A program made the translations under genes and the position numbers. Shown piece by piece: positions 34,870 to 44,387 of a DNA stretch of 64,000 nucleotides. Positions within the stretch are counted from its first letter, which is position 1. Each line of letters starts with the position of its first letter. The stretch is from NCBI GenBank assembly GCA_963666415.2, contig CAXXPD010000003.1, positions 3,968,001 to 4,032,000 on the forward strand, in the 5' to 3' direction. The notes beneath the pieces are model-generated. The model worked only from the letters and a program-made list of their open reading frames with translations, had not been told where the DNA came from and did not search any database. This DNA comes from Bin87 sp963666415 (GTDB taxonomy: Bacteria; Chloroflexota; Dehalococcoidia; Lucifugimonadales; UBA3495).

Positions 34870-34951
34870 GGCTGGCGGAGACAGCTCGCTCAATCAATCG
34901 CCCGTCTGCTCCGGCCGCCGGGCACAATCTTTACCGAAAAGGAACATTCTA

Positions 34952-35719
34952 ATGCGTACCAACACCACCAAGGCTAAACTCAACGAAGGCGAGGTAGTTT
35001 TCGGCGCCATCATCACCCGTTACGCTCCCGACATGGTGGAGATTTTCGGCGCCCTCGGCTACGACTTCGTGATGATCGACTGCGAACACGGGCCGGCCGG
35101 CCTCGATCAGGTTGAGCACATGGTGCGCGCCGCCGAATCCTTCGGCATTACGCCCATCGCTCGCATTCCCGACCACTCCGAGCCAACCATACTCCGGTAC
35201 CTTGACCGGGGCCTCCAGGGGATAATCGTGCCTCACGTCAACACGGGAGAGCAGGCCGCGGCCATCGCCCGTGCCTCCCGTTACCATCCCGACGGTTATC
35301 GGGGCATGGGGGGCGGACGCGCCCAGGACTACGGCATCGGCATCTCCCGGGACGAGGCCACGGCCTGGGTTAACTCACAGGTGCTGGTGATTCCAATGGT
35401 CGAAGACATCGAGGCGGTCGGCAACCTGGACGACATTCTCCAGGTATCGGGCACCGACGTGCTCCACGTGGCGGCATCCGACCTCGGCCAGAGCATGGGG
35501 AATCCCGGAGCGGCCGAAGTGCGCCGCGTGATGAGCGAGGTCATCCCCCGGGTTCGCGCCGGCGGCAAGTCTGTCGGTGTGGGCGGCAACAACCCGGCAG
35601 ACGCTGCCGGAGTCGCCGAGTTCATCAACCTGGGTGCCAACTTCGTAACTGTTTCCGGCTGGGGTCTGTTGCGCCTCGGCGCTGAAGACTTCCTGAAACG
35701 GGTCAACGACGCCCGGTAA
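34952..35719 (+). CDS. HpcH/HpaI-family aldolase
   Basis: The 255-residue TIM-barrel protein matches class II 2-oxo acid aldolases. Motifs are LGYDFVMIDCEHGPAG (catalytic region with Glu and His), PIARIPDHSEPTILRYLDRG, the metal-binding Glu in VIPMVEDIEAV, and the later Asp in HVAASDLGQSMG. It would cleave a 4-hydroxy-2-oxo acid to pyruvate and an aldehyde. AAGGA precedes the ATG. It follows the ThDP decarboxylase gene by 82 nt, probably in one transcript. Confidence 0.85.
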   Translation: MRTNTTKAKLNEGEVVFGAIITRYAPDMVEIFGALGYDFVMIDCEHGPAGLDQVEHMVRAAESFGITPIARIPDHSEPTILRYLDRGLQGIIVPHVNTGEQAAAIARASRYHPDGYRGMGGGRAQDYGIGISRDEATAWVNSQVLVIPMVEDIEAVGNLDDILQVSGTDVLHVAASDLGQSMGNPGAAEVRRVMSEVIPRVRAGGKSVGVGGNNPADAAGVAEFINLGANFVTVSGWGLLRLGAEDFLKRVNDAR

Positions 35720-35887
35720 GCGAGATCCCGGCCAGGTTAGATTCACGCCGCAGGAACGCCAACGCCGACGCAGACGCAATCGGCGCCAACGACTTCATCT
35801 TTTGGCATCTGGATCGCCAAGCTACGCTCGAGACGAATGACTAGCCGCCGCAGCCGACTGGCCCAGACCCTCACGTGTATCCACTTT

Positions 35888-36000
35888 GTCATTGCGAGCC
35901 TAGCGTGGCAATCCCGTCGCCGTAGCAACGGCGGTTCGTCGACGTGTGTCAGCCTCATCGAGATTGCCACGTCCCTCGACGAGCCCGGAATGAGCGGGCG
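35888..36000. repeat. 107-bp palindromic repeat, copy 2 (degenerate right end)
   Basis: The left half (GTCATTGCGAGCCTAGCGTG, then GCAATCCCG) is well conserved. The right half departs from consensus after GATTGCCACGTCCCTCG. It is followed by GTGGGTACGC-like flank (CTGGGTACGCGTG). Confidence 0.75.
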
Positions 36001-36244
36001 TTCCTCGCCACCACAGATTGAACTGGGTACGCGTGAGGCCCAGGCCGGATTTCCATTGCCTCCGATAGTACGATACGATGTCGTAGTCACGGACCTGAAC
36101 ACTAGACCCTGAAGGCAACAGTTCACTCGCACCCGGCAACGTCGCCGCCCATCGGACCCGACTGACTAACGAAAAGGCTCTCAATTGGAGAAACCAGCCA
36201 TTCGCGAGCATTCGTGCAGAAAGCCGTAAAGGAGACCAAAGAAT

Positions 36245-37594
36245 ATGACCACACCGACCAACCCGGGCACCCTGGATTCCGCAACCTTGACCGGTTTTCG
36301 GGAAGCCTTCGAATCACAGCCTTCCCACCAATTGATGCAGAACGTGGTCACCCAGCACGATGTGAACGACGTGGCCCTGAACCGAAACATCATGGCGGCG
36401 GCAACCCACTCCTTCTCCACCGTGCTGGACGACTGGGGCGTCACCAGCCAGGCGCGCTCCGGCCGTTGCTGGATGTTCGCCGGCCTGAACCTGTTTCGCG
36501 CGGAATCCAAAGACCTGCTCAACGTCAAGGAGTTCGAATTCAGCCAGAGTTATGTAATGTTCTGGGACAAGATTGAGCGGGCCAACTACATCCTGGAAGC
36601 AGTCATTGAGACCGCCGACCGCCAGGTTGACGACCGGGTGGTGGCGTGGTTGCTGCACCAACCACTCGGGGACGGCGGCCAGTGGGATATGTTTGTCAGC
36701 CTCATGCGCAAGCACGGGGTCGTGCCCAAAACCGTCATGCCGGAAACGGAAAGCTCTGGCAACTCGGCCCGCATGAACGCCAGCCTCAATTACCAGGTGC
36801 GCCAGGGCGCGCGGAATATCCGTCGGCTATACAACGAGGAAGGCGGTTTGGATGCAATGCGCCAGGCCAAGGATGAGGCTCTTCAATCCATCTATCAGAT
36901 CCTCTGCATCCACCTGGGCAACCCGCCCACCAACTTCGACTGGCAATGGAAGGACAAGGACGGCGAGTTCCATCGGGACACTCGCATGACTCCCCTGGAG
37001 TTCGCTGAAAAGTACATCGCCACCCCCATGGAGGACTACGTTTGCCTGGTCCACGACCCGCGCCAGTCCAACCCGCCGGGCCGCACCTATACCGTCCAGT
37101 ACCTGGGCAACGTGGTGGACGGAAAACAGATTAAATACCTGAATGTGGACATTGAACTGATGAAGGACATTGCCATGCGGATGCTGCTGGATGGCAAGCC
37201 CGTCTGGATGGGCTGCGACACGGGCAAGCAAATGCACCGTGATAAGGGACTTTGGGACGCTGACCTGTTCGACTACGCCAGCGTCTATAACGCCGAGTTC
37301 TCCATGGACAAGGCGGAACGGCTGGAATACCACCAGACGGCGATGACCCACGCCATGCTGTTCACCGGCGTGGACGTGGTTGACGGCAAGCCGCGCCGCT
37401 GGCGGGTGGAAAACAGTTGGGACGACAAGGTTGGCGACAAGGGATTCTTCATGATGAACGACTCCTGGTTCGCTGAGTATATGTTTGAAATTTCGGCCCC
37501 TCTAAACTATCTCCCCGCGGACTTGCAGCAAGCCCTGGATCTGGAGCCAATAGTGCTGCCGCCCTGGGACCCGATGGGCTCGCTGGCGGGCTAA
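36245..37594 (+). CDS. pepC: Peptidase C1 / bleomycin hydrolase-type aminopeptidase
   Basis: The 449-residue protein is the usual size for PepC/bleomycin hydrolase, a cytoplasmic papain-fold hexameric aminopeptidase. The catalytic Cys is in TSQARSGRCWMFAGLN with the oxyanion Gln just before, the His in TAMTHAMLFTGVD, and the Asn in RWRVENSWDD. The Trp-rich helper region MPETESSGNSARMN is also typical. AAAGGAGACC lies ahead of the ATG. It sits alone between palindromic repeats. It probably finishes breakdown of peptides. Confidence 0.9.
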   Translation: MTTPTNPGTLDSATLTGFREAFESQPSHQLMQNVVTQHDVNDVALNRNIMAAATHSFSTVLDDWGVTSQARSGRCWMFAGLNLFRAESKDLLNVKEFEFSQSYVMFWDKIERANYILEAVIETADRQVDDRVVAWLLHQPLGDGGQWDMFVSLMRKHGVVPKTVMPETESSGNSARMNASLNYQVRQGARNIRRLYNEEGGLDAMRQAKDEALQSIYQILCIHLGNPPTNFDWQWKDKDGEFHRDTRMTPLEFAEKYIATPMEDYVCLVHDPRQSNPPGRTYTVQYLGNVVDGKQIKYLNVDIELMKDIAMRMLLDGKPVWMGCDTGKQMHRDKGLWDADLFDYASVYNAEFSMDKAERLEYHQTAMTHAMLFTGVDVVDGKPRRWRVENSWDDKVGDKGFFMMNDSWFAEYMFEISAPLNYLPADLQQALDLEPIVLPPWDPMGSLAG

Positions 37595-37711
37595 TCTTCC
37601 ACCGACGCACCGACGCGTTCGCGGGCGCGCACGGCGAATATGCCCCGACTCATCCCACACCGAGGTGCGCCCGCCGTCAATTCGCCGCCGTCCCTCATGC
37701 GTACGCACTTT

Positions 37712-37830
37712 GTCATTGCGAGCGTAGCGTGGCAATCTCGTCGTCGTAGCAACGGCGGTTCGCCGACGTGTGTTCAACCTCATCGAGATTCCCGCTCGTG
37801 CTGAGCTTGTCGAAGGGCGCTCGCAATGGC
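37712..37830. repeat. 107-bp palindromic repeat, copy 3 with REP-like insert
   Basis: Starts GTCATTGCGAGCGTAGCG and ends near CTCGCAATGG. A short CTGAGCTTGTCGAAGGGC sequence replaces part of the right arm, so one repeat family has been joined to another. Confidence 0.8.
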
Positions 37831-38109
37831 AGATGAAAATGGGTACGCGTGACGCAGCCGAGTAAGCCGCCTGACGTTCCAGCTCCGACTGCTCCTGCGT
37901 TGATGCGAACCCCCCGTCTCAGCCGCGTACCCGCAGTCCCCGTAAGGTCAACAGCGCTCAATAGCACGACTAACAGCTGCGGCGTGTTCCCGACAGGGCC
38001 GCGCTGGGCTATAGTGTTGGCTGAATCAACGAACCCCGCCGCAACTCTCAAAACCCCAACACCCCAAACGTTATTATCGAAGCGTTTCCATCGAACGGAG
38101 GGAAACATT

Positions 38110-38772
38110 ATGCCTGCCAAAAAGGGTACCGGAATGCTGATGGTCTGGTGCGACGTTCCGGAAGACCGCGAGGACGAATTCAACCGCTGGTACAACGAGG
38201 AGCACATCCAGGAAATCCTCAACGTCCCAGGGGTGCTGAACGCCGCCCGTTACGAAGCGGTGCGCGGCGGACCAAAGCATCTGGCCGCCTACGAGTTGGA
38301 GAGCCCGGCCGCGGTGTTGGGCAACGGTTTCACCAAGCGGGCCAAATCCAAGTGGAGCGAGACCATGGGGCCGTCTCTCATCGGCCTAAATTTCTTCAAC
38401 CCGCTCTACGAAATGATTTATCCCGACTCGGTCTCCAGCGCGATGGCGGAAAGCGGCATGGCCCCGGCGCTACAGGTGGGCCGAATGAACATCCCGCCCG
38501 AACGCGATGCCGAGTGGAACCAGTGGTATAACTCGATCTTCGTGCCCAATTTCGAGAAAGTGCCCGGCGTGATCCGCGGTCGACGGTTCAGGACTGTGCG
38601 GGGCGAAGACCCCATGTATTCAGTGGTCTACGAGTTTGAGAACGAAAACGTCTCCCAGACCCCGGCATGGGCGGCCCAACTGGACGCCGACCCGAAGAAC
38701 GCCGAGATGCGGGCCCTGATCACCCACGGACCTGGTTCCCCCAGCATTTTCAGAAAGACCTTCGAACTTTAG
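38110..38772 (+). CDS. Dimeric alpha-beta barrel (ferredoxin-like) protein
   Basis: The 220-residue protein contains two similar halves. Each starts with a strand and a W-Y motif: MVWCDVPEDREDEFNRWYNE then HIQEILNVPGV, and RMNIPPERDAEWNQWYNS then FVPNFEKVPGV. This duplicated ferredoxin-like fold is typical of DUF4286-like / EthD-related proteins, often enzymes or binding proteins for small aromatic or lactone substrates. The product is unknown. GGAGGG precedes the ATG. It is followed 22 nt later by a metallo-beta-lactamase-fold gene, so the two are probably one operon. Confidence 0.7.
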   Translation: MPAKKGTGMLMVWCDVPEDREDEFNRWYNEEHIQEILNVPGVLNAARYEAVRGGPKHLAAYELESPAAVLGNGFTKRAKSKWSETMGPSLIGLNFFNPLYEMIYPDSVSSAMAESGMAPALQVGRMNIPPERDAEWNQWYNSIFVPNFEKVPGVIRGRRFRTVRGEDPMYSVVYEFENENVSQTPAWAAQLDADPKNAEMRALITHGPGSPSIFRKTFEL

Positions 38773-38794
38773 ACCCGTTATTTTGGAGGCCGTG

Positions 38795-39595
38795 ATGCCC
38801 AATCACATCGTAAGCGTAGGCGCCGTCGAGCTGATTTCTCTCAACGACAACCTGCCCGTCAGGTCGCCCCTGGTGGCGTTCCCCCACACCACCATCGAAC
38901 AGTGGCGAGAGTACCCTGAGTTGATGGCGGATCAGGAAAACGCCCAGCAACGCTGGGGTTCGCTGGCCATCCGTTCCTCCGGCAAGCTGATAATCGTGGA
39001 CACCGGTATGCAGGGGGACGGCTGCTATTTGCTGGACGACATGAAGTCGAAAGGCATCAACCCGGATGCCGTAGACCTGGTGGTCTTTACTCACGTGCAT
39101 CCCGACCACGTCGGTTGGAATTACACCGACGGGAAACCCAACTTCCCCAACGCCCGTTTCCTGGTGCCCCAAAAGGACTGGGACTACTGGACCCAACCCG
39201 ATGTGATCAACACCGTCGAGTACGTGGTACCACAGGTGCTACCGCTGCAGGAACACGGCGTGATGGACCTAATGGACGGGGAGTACCAGATAACCCCCGA
39301 ACTGACGTCCTACCCCACGCCGGGACACACTCCCGGGCACAACTCCATCCGAGTCGACTCCAACGGCGAACACGCATTTGTCCTGGGCGACGTTGCCCAC
39401 AGTCCTATCCAGGCGCATCACACCGATTGGTGCCCCGAGTTCGACATCAACCAGGACACGGCCCGTTCCACCAGACATGCGGTGATCGACATGCTGGAAG
39501 CCGAAGGCACGCTGGTGTCTGCCGGCCATTTCCCCGACCCAGGCTTTGGCCGCTTCGTCCGGGGAGAAGACCGGCGTTACTGGCAAGGCATCTGA
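38795..39595 (+). CDS. Metallo-beta-lactamase-fold hydrolase
   Basis: The 266-residue protein has the full metal-binding set: HVHPDHVGW (H-x-H-x-D-H), the third His in YPTPGHTPGHN, the bridging Asp in FVLGDVAH, and the last His in VSAGHFPDPG. It is in the glyoxalase II / quorum-quenching lactonase-like group of the fold; the actual ester, thioester or lactone substrate cannot be told from sequence. GGAGG precedes the ATG at 38795. It follows the alpha-beta barrel gene closely. No signal peptide. Confidence 0.85.
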   Translation: MPNHIVSVGAVELISLNDNLPVRSPLVAFPHTTIEQWREYPELMADQENAQQRWGSLAIRSSGKLIIVDTGMQGDGCYLLDDMKSKGINPDAVDLVVFTHVHPDHVGWNYTDGKPNFPNARFLVPQKDWDYWTQPDVINTVEYVVPQVLPLQEHGVMDLMDGEYQITPELTSYPTPGHTPGHNSIRVDSNGEHAFVLGDVAHSPIQAHHTDWCPEFDINQDTARSTRHAVIDMLEAEGTLVSAGHFPDPGFGRFVRGEDRRYWQGI

Positions 39596-39698
39596 CCCGC
39601 AGCTTAGAGTAACGTGGCGCACGCAATCGTGAATATGCCGCTCAACGTGATCCGGACCCGTTGTCAACAGCCGCCTGATGCTCATGCGTACCCACTCT

Positions 39699-39805
39699 GT
39701 CATTGCGAGCGTAGCGTGGCGATCCCGTCGCCGTAGCAACGGCGGTTCCCCGACGTGCGTTCAACCTCGTCGAGATCGCCACGTCGCTATGCTACTCGCA
39801 ATGAC
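39699..39805. repeat. 107-bp palindromic repeat, copy 4
   Basis: Bounded by GTCATTGCGAGCGTAGCG and CTCGCAATGAC; flank GCGTACCCACTCT upstream matches copies 5 and 7. Confidence 0.85.
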
Positions 39806-39856
39806 AGATTCGATTGGGTACTCGTGTGCAACATCCCGTTTATGTGTACCCACTTT

Positions 39857-39963
39857 GTCATTGCGAGCGTAGCGTGGCAATCCCGTCGCCGTAGCAACGG
39901 CGGTTCCCCGACGTGCGTTCAACCTCGTCGAGATTGCCACGTCGCTACGCTCCTCTCAATGAC
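39857..39963. repeat. 107-bp palindromic repeat, copy 5
   Basis: Same orientation as copy 4 and separated from it by 51 bp. Ends CTCTCAATGAC followed by AGATAAAAGTGGGTACGC, the complement of its left flank. Confidence 0.85.
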
Positions 39964-40145
39964 AGATAAAAGTGGGTACGCGTTACCCGCCTGATGCGAT
40001 CCCGGGTTTGAATCTCGTACCGTTCATCGACCCACATCACCAGCGCCGGCTCCGGCGAATCAAGGGAACGTCGCACTGGATACGGTAATTCAATAGCGCT
40101 GCGAATTTTCAGACGCAAGCCGGCGCCGTGATTTGCCGGCCTCCG

Positions 40146-41675
40146 CTAGCGGCCGGCCTTGATAAATTCCGCGGCCCGTTCCGCAATCATGATTATGGTT
40201 GCGTTGGTGTTGGCCCTCACTATCTCCGGCATCACCGAGGAGTCGACTACGCGGAGCCCTTCCAGACCGTGAATGTTGCAATACTGGTCAACCACCGCCA
40301 GCGGGTCGGATTCCGGCCCCATCTTGCAGGTAACCGCAGTGTGCCCGGCGATGCCGGCGTTTTGCCGGAGCCAAGCGTCCAGTGTGTCGTCGTCGGCCAG
40401 GTCATCATCGGTAGGCGACAACCGTTCCGCCAGCAGGTCGGCAAAATCCGGGTGCTCGAATATCTGGACGCTGCGGCGCACCGCGTCCCGCAATCGGGCG
40501 GTGTCCCTGGGATCGGTCAGGAACCGGAAATCCAGGTCTGGTTGCACCGAAACGTCGGCAGAGGTGAGAGTAAGGCGTCCTTCACTGTAGGGAAATTCCA
40601 ACCGACAACCGATGCGGATGTCGGGGGCATTCCGGCTTTCCGGATAGGACGTGGTGGGCTGGACCTGAATATCATTGCGAGCGGACGAGCCATTCGCGGT
40701 GAACCGAAGACCAACCTGATTTCTGGGCGCGTCCGACGGGAGGTGGTTGCTCGGCTGCGCACGGAACACGATGGAAACCGATGGGTGATTCTTCATGTTG
40801 TGACCCACGCCGGGCAGGTCGTGAACCGGGTCTATGCTCAGTTCACGCAGTTGATCGGCGGGTCCCACGCCGGATAGCAGAAGCAGCTGCGGCGAAGCAA
40901 TTGCTCCGGCGCTCAGGATGATTTCCTCGCCTTCGACCACGTACGTCGCGCCATTGCTGTCAGCCTCCACTCCCGTAGCCCGCTTGCCCTCGAACCGGAC
41001 GCTCCGCGCGAGGATATTGGGCCGGATGGTTAGGTTCAGCCGGTGGCGGCAGTCGTCCAGGTAGGTGAGGGCGGTGCTCATCCGCACGCCGCCGGGGTTG
41101 TTCAGAGGCATGGCCCCAACGCCGGTCGCATCCGGATGGTTCATATCCGGGTCTTCCGGGAAGCCGGCGTCGCGGCACGCCTGATAAAAAGCCTGCTGCA
41201 AGGGTAGCCATGTCTCGCGAGGATGCCGCCAAACCGGTATGGGGCCATCGGCGCCGTGGAAGTCATCCCTGATATCGGCGTCGCTTTCCAGCATACGAAA
41301 ATAGGGCAGCGTCTTTTGGTAGCTCCACTCGTCGTTGCCTGCTTCTGCCCAGGCATCGAAATCTTCAGGGAGCCCCCGCAACAGGATCTGGTGGTTGATG
41401 GCGCTGCTGCCGCCGGTTACACGGCCCCGGGCCACGTGGATCGGGCCCGGTTGCTGGGGAGTGGATTGGCCCACCAGCGACCAGTTGTGCTCCGCGCCCT
41501 TTTCGGAGGCAGCCTGGTTCATGTCAAATTTCAACTCGTCGGGCAGCAGCTCGGCGGACGAATAGTCCGGTCCGGCTTCCAGCAACAGTACGGAACGGCC
41601 AGGGTCTTCCGACAGCCGGTTAGCCAGGACGCAGCCTGCCGATCCTGCGCCGACAATGATGACGTCGTACTTCAT
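40146..41675 (-). CDS. GMC-family FAD oxidoreductase
   Basis: The 509-residue protein is a glucose-methanol-choline oxidoreductase, the choline dehydrogenase type. The N-terminus has the dinucleotide motif DVIIVGAGSAGCVLANRL. GMC signature regions appear as GRVTGGSSAINHQILLRG and LSAGAIASPQLLLLSGVG. The C-terminal active-site region is AGHTAVTCKMG and VVDSSVMPEIVRANTNA. It would oxidise an alcohol, passing electrons to oxygen or a quinone. The ATG at 41675 follows a weak GGTAGG; the longer frame starts inside the neighbouring gene end. It is next to an amidohydrolase on the same strand (22 nt), likely co-transcribed after it. Confidence 0.9.
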   Translation of the reverse strand: MKYDVIIVGAGSAGCVLANRLSEDPGRSVLLLEAGPDYSSAELLPDELKFDMNQAASEKGAEHNWSLVGQSTPQQPGPIHVARGRVTGGSSAINHQILLRGLPEDFDAWAEAGNDEWSYQKTLPYFRMLESDADIRDDFHGADGPIPVWRHPRETWLPLQQAFYQACRDAGFPEDPDMNHPDATGVGAMPLNNPGGVRMSTALTYLDDCRHRLNLTIRPNILARSVRFEGKRATGVEADSNGATYVVEGEEIILSAGAIASPQLLLLSGVGPADQLRELSIDPVHDLPGVGHNMKNHPSVSIVFRAQPSNHLPSDAPRNQVGLRFTANGSSARNDIQVQPTTSYPESRNAPDIRIGCRLEFPYSEGRLTLTSADVSVQPDLDFRFLTDPRDTARLRDAVRRSVQIFEHPDFADLLAERLSPTDDDLADDDTLDAWLRQNAGIAGHTAVTCKMGPESDPLAVVDQYCNIHGLEGLRVVDSSVMPEIVRANTNATIIMIAERAAEFIKAGR

Positions 41676-41697
41676 ACTACCTACCAGGCGCTCCGCG

Positions 41698-42723
41698 TCA
41701 GGTTTCAATGCGGTACGCCCGCACCGCAGCGTCGTGAAACAGGTTGGCTCGTTCAGTCGGGCTGTAACCCTGCGAGAGACGCTTGAAAGCGTTGTACATC
41801 ACGTTGTAGGAAAAGGAAACCTTGTCCGGCGGAAAGTTGCTTTCGAACATACTGCGCTCCGGCCCGAACTGCTCGATGCAGTAGTTCATCCACGGCGCCA
41901 TGGCTACCGCCAGGTCCTCAGAACCGATCGGAATGTTCCGGGCGTGCCAGCCGAAGCCCCAGCGCGGCATTCCCATCCCGCCGATCTTGCAGGTAACGTT
42001 GGGGCAAGCGGCCACAGCACGGATACCTTCCCGCCACGCCGGTATGACCTCATCGTCCCGCCCAGCGTAAATACCCGTCCGGCTAACGCCGCCCAGATGG
42101 TTGAGGATGATGGGAAGTTCGGGCACCGCCCTGGCAAAGTCGGCCAGTTCGTTCAGTTGCGGGAAGGAGAGCATTACATCCAATGATAGACCCATCCCGG
42201 CCAAAACGCGGGCGCCGGCTCGAAAAGTGTCGTTGGCCATTATTCCCTGGGTTTCGCGGTCTTCGAGCGAAGGGTCAGGGCTCCAGGTGACGTTGTGGCG
42301 GATGCCCTTGAAGCGGTTGGGGCTGGCCGCGTGCAGTGTTTCCAGAACCGGCGCCACACCCTGGCCCAGCTTCAGGTCGGCGTGGCCGACTATGGCCGCT
42401 GCGGCCCTGGTTTCACCGTAGACGCCGCTGGCGCTCGCCGCCGCCAGTCCCTGTACGAACTCCACTTCACCAACCGGGCGTAATTCGTCCGGCCCAGCGG
42501 CCCGATACATCGACCGGGCTTCCACGAACACCGTGGAGCGGACATTGTGCCCAGAGTCCAAATCGGCCATCAGCTCGTGCAGCAGGTACCTCTGGTACGG
42601 GATGCTCGGTAGCCGTCGATCCCAAAAATGGTGGTGCGGGTCGCACAGCGGGATCGCGGGCTCGATGGGAGTTTCTTCCGTTAGAGCCAACCAGTCGTCA
42701 TTTCCAAAAGGCACGTTAATCAC
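41698..42723 (-). CDS. Amidohydrolase (PDC-lactonase-like), paralogue 1
   Basis: The 341-residue TIM-barrel protein resembles amidohydrolase_2 enzymes such as 2-pyrone-4,6-dicarboxylate lactonase and related decarboxylases. Key blocks are IPLCDPHHHFW (metal H-x-H), RFKGIRHNVTW, ILNHLGG (metal His) and MFESNFPPDK (the final Asp region, with Glu-Ser-Asn). Starts at GTG with GGAG abutting, so the exact start is uncertain. Paralogue 2 at 45282-46298 is similar along its whole length. Neighbouring GMC oxidoreductase suggests oxidation of an alcohol and hydrolysis of a lactone, which is inference. Confidence 0.8.
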   Translation of the reverse strand: MINVPFGNDDWLALTEETPIEPAIPLCDPHHHFWDRRLPSIPYQRYLLHELMADLDSGHNVRSTVFVEARSMYRAAGPDELRPVGEVEFVQGLAAASASGVYGETRAAAAIVGHADLKLGQGVAPVLETLHAASPNRFKGIRHNVTWSPDPSLEDRETQGIMANDTFRAGARVLAGMGLSLDVMLSFPQLNELADFARAVPELPIILNHLGGVSRTGIYAGRDDEVIPAWREGIRAVAACPNVTCKIGGMGMPRWGFGWHARNIPIGSEDLAVAMAPWMNYCIEQFGPERSMFESNFPPDKVSFSYNVMYNAFKRLSQGYSPTERANLFHDAAVRAYRIET

Positions 42724-42831
42724 TCCAATACCGGGTAACGCGCCAATAATACCACTTCACACTGCGTGTTTCCTCGCTTTACAACCGCACCCGCAGCCTG
42801 GCAGTCGTCCAGCGAAACCAATCCACCCGTA

Positions 42832-43012
42832 CATCCTGAGCCCGTCGAAGGATCGTCCTGAGCCCGCCCAAGGGCCACACCAATCAACGCTCCGTTCATC
42901 CTGAGCCCATCAAAGCATCATCCCGAGCCCGCCCAAGCCCCGAACCAACCCACTCCCCCGTTCGTCCTGAGCCTGTCGAAGGATCACCCCGCGTGTGTCT
43001 CAGGATCGTCCT
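42832..43012. repeat. Cluster of REP-like CCTGAGC repeats
   Basis: Several degenerate copies of ATCCTGAGCCCGTCGAAGGA lie in a row (42832, 42851, 42897, 42965, 43006), some lacking the TCGAAGG half. This repeat is known to be widespread in bacterial intergenic DNA. It occupies the region between divergent amidohydrolase and MFS genes. Confidence 0.8.
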
Positions 43013-43096
43013 GAGCCGACTGCCCAAAATGGAAGGGCCCTCGAGCGCCACGGTCCGGGACTGCCAGGTTCCCAATGGGTGTATCATTCAGGGCCC

Positions 43097-44311
43097 GTGT
43101 ACAGTATCAGGAACTGGGCTGGCTCCCTGCACATCAGAGACTTCCGCCTATTGTGGGCATCGACGCTCCTCTACTCCCTGGCCACCGGGATGGAGCAGGT
43201 GTCGGTCGGATGGCTCATCTATGAGCTAACCGGTTCGGCGTTCATGGTGGGCGTGGGAGCCGCCGCCCGAATGCTGCCCTTCTTTCTGCTCGGCTTGTTG
43301 TCCGGAGCGGTGGCCGACCGGTGGGAGCGACGGGCTCTGCTTCGCCTGGGCACCCTGGGGGCATCCGCAGCCGCACTGGTTATGGCGCTGCTGCTGCTCG
43401 GCGGGAGCACCAACGTGTGGGTTATCATCGCGCTGGTGCTTGCCCTGGGCGGCTTCATGGCCTTTACCATCACGGTCCGCCAGACCTATACCTACGACAT
43501 AGTAGGCCAGGGACAAGCCCTGAACGGCCTGGCGCTGGGTGCGATGGCCATGCAGGGAGGCGGAATCGTCGGATCCATCGTCGCTGGAGGGCTGATCGAG
43601 CTGGTAGGGCCGGGTTGGCAATTCATCGCTTCGGCGGGTTGTTACCTATTCTCCGCTGCCGGGACCCTGGCGATCAGCAACCCAGGCCGCTCGGCGACCG
43701 GTTCCGTCGAACCGGTGCTGAAGAACTTGTTGGGTTACGTCAGCCTGGTTCGTGAGAACCGGTTCCTGCTGGTGCTCATGTTTCTGACCGCCGCCACGGA
43801 AGTTTTCGGGTTCACCCACATGACCCTGCTGCCGGTATTCGCCAAGAATGTCCTGTACGTCGGACCCACCGGACTGGGTATCATGACCGCCGTCCGTCAG
43901 ACCGGAGGGCTGCTGGGTCTGTGGGTGCTGGCCGGGCTGGGCACTTCCCGCAAGAAAGGTCTGATGATGTTTGTAACCGCCACCGGGTTCGGCGTGGGAC
44001 AGATGGCGTTCTCCCTGTCTCGCAACATCTACTCCTTCCTGGGTGTGCTGCTGTTCGTCAACGCCTGCGCCATGGCCGTCGATACTCTTTACAAAACCCT
44101 CATGCAGGACCTTGTGGCCGACAAGGACCGAGGGCGCGCTACGGGATCCTGGGTGCTAAGCGTCGGATTTGCGCCAGTAGGTCACGTCGGGATCGGAGCG
44201 TTGGCCGGCATCCTGGGAGCCCCGAAGGCTCTGCTGGTCAACGGCGCCATATTGACTATTATCAATATACTGTCCGGCCTGGGCATGCCGCGCATCAGGC
44301 GGTTGGGGTGA
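43097..44311 (+). CDS. MFS transporter
   Basis: The ~404-residue membrane protein has twelve likely helices, for example LLWASTLLYSLATGM, MLPFFLLGLLSGAVADRWERR (helix 2-3 loop with the A-D-R-x-x-R-R motif) and FLLVLMFLTAATEVFG. It is close to the MFS group annotated as enterobactin-exporter-like or drug-efflux. A GTG at 43097 (VYSIRNWAGSLHIRDF) was preferred because farther-upstream codons lie in the REP cluster; a GTG at 43079 is also possible and neither has a strong ribosome binding site. It could export or import a small molecule handled by the neighbouring hydrolases. Confidence 0.8.
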   Translation: MYSIRNWAGSLHIRDFRLLWASTLLYSLATGMEQVSVGWLIYELTGSAFMVGVGAAARMLPFFLLGLLSGAVADRWERRALLRLGTLGASAAALVMALLLLGGSTNVWVIIALVLALGGFMAFTITVRQTYTYDIVGQGQALNGLALGAMAMQGGGIVGSIVAGGLIELVGPGWQFIASAGCYLFSAAGTLAISNPGRSATGSVEPVLKNLLGYVSLVRENRFLLVLMFLTAATEVFGFTHMTLLPVFAKNVLYVGPTGLGIMTAVRQTGGLLGLWVLAGLGTSRKKGLMMFVTATGFGVGQMAFSLSRNIYSFLGVLLFVNACAMAVDTLYKTLMQDLVADKDRGRATGSWVLSVGFAPVGHVGIGALAGILGAPKALLVNGAILTIINILSGLGMPRIRRLG

Positions 44312-44387
44312 ATTTGCCTCCTGCTGCGGTGGCCTTAGCTGGTCAGCAGTGGCGTTCCCTCGTTGGCGGTGGCATACCGCCCCTTGA

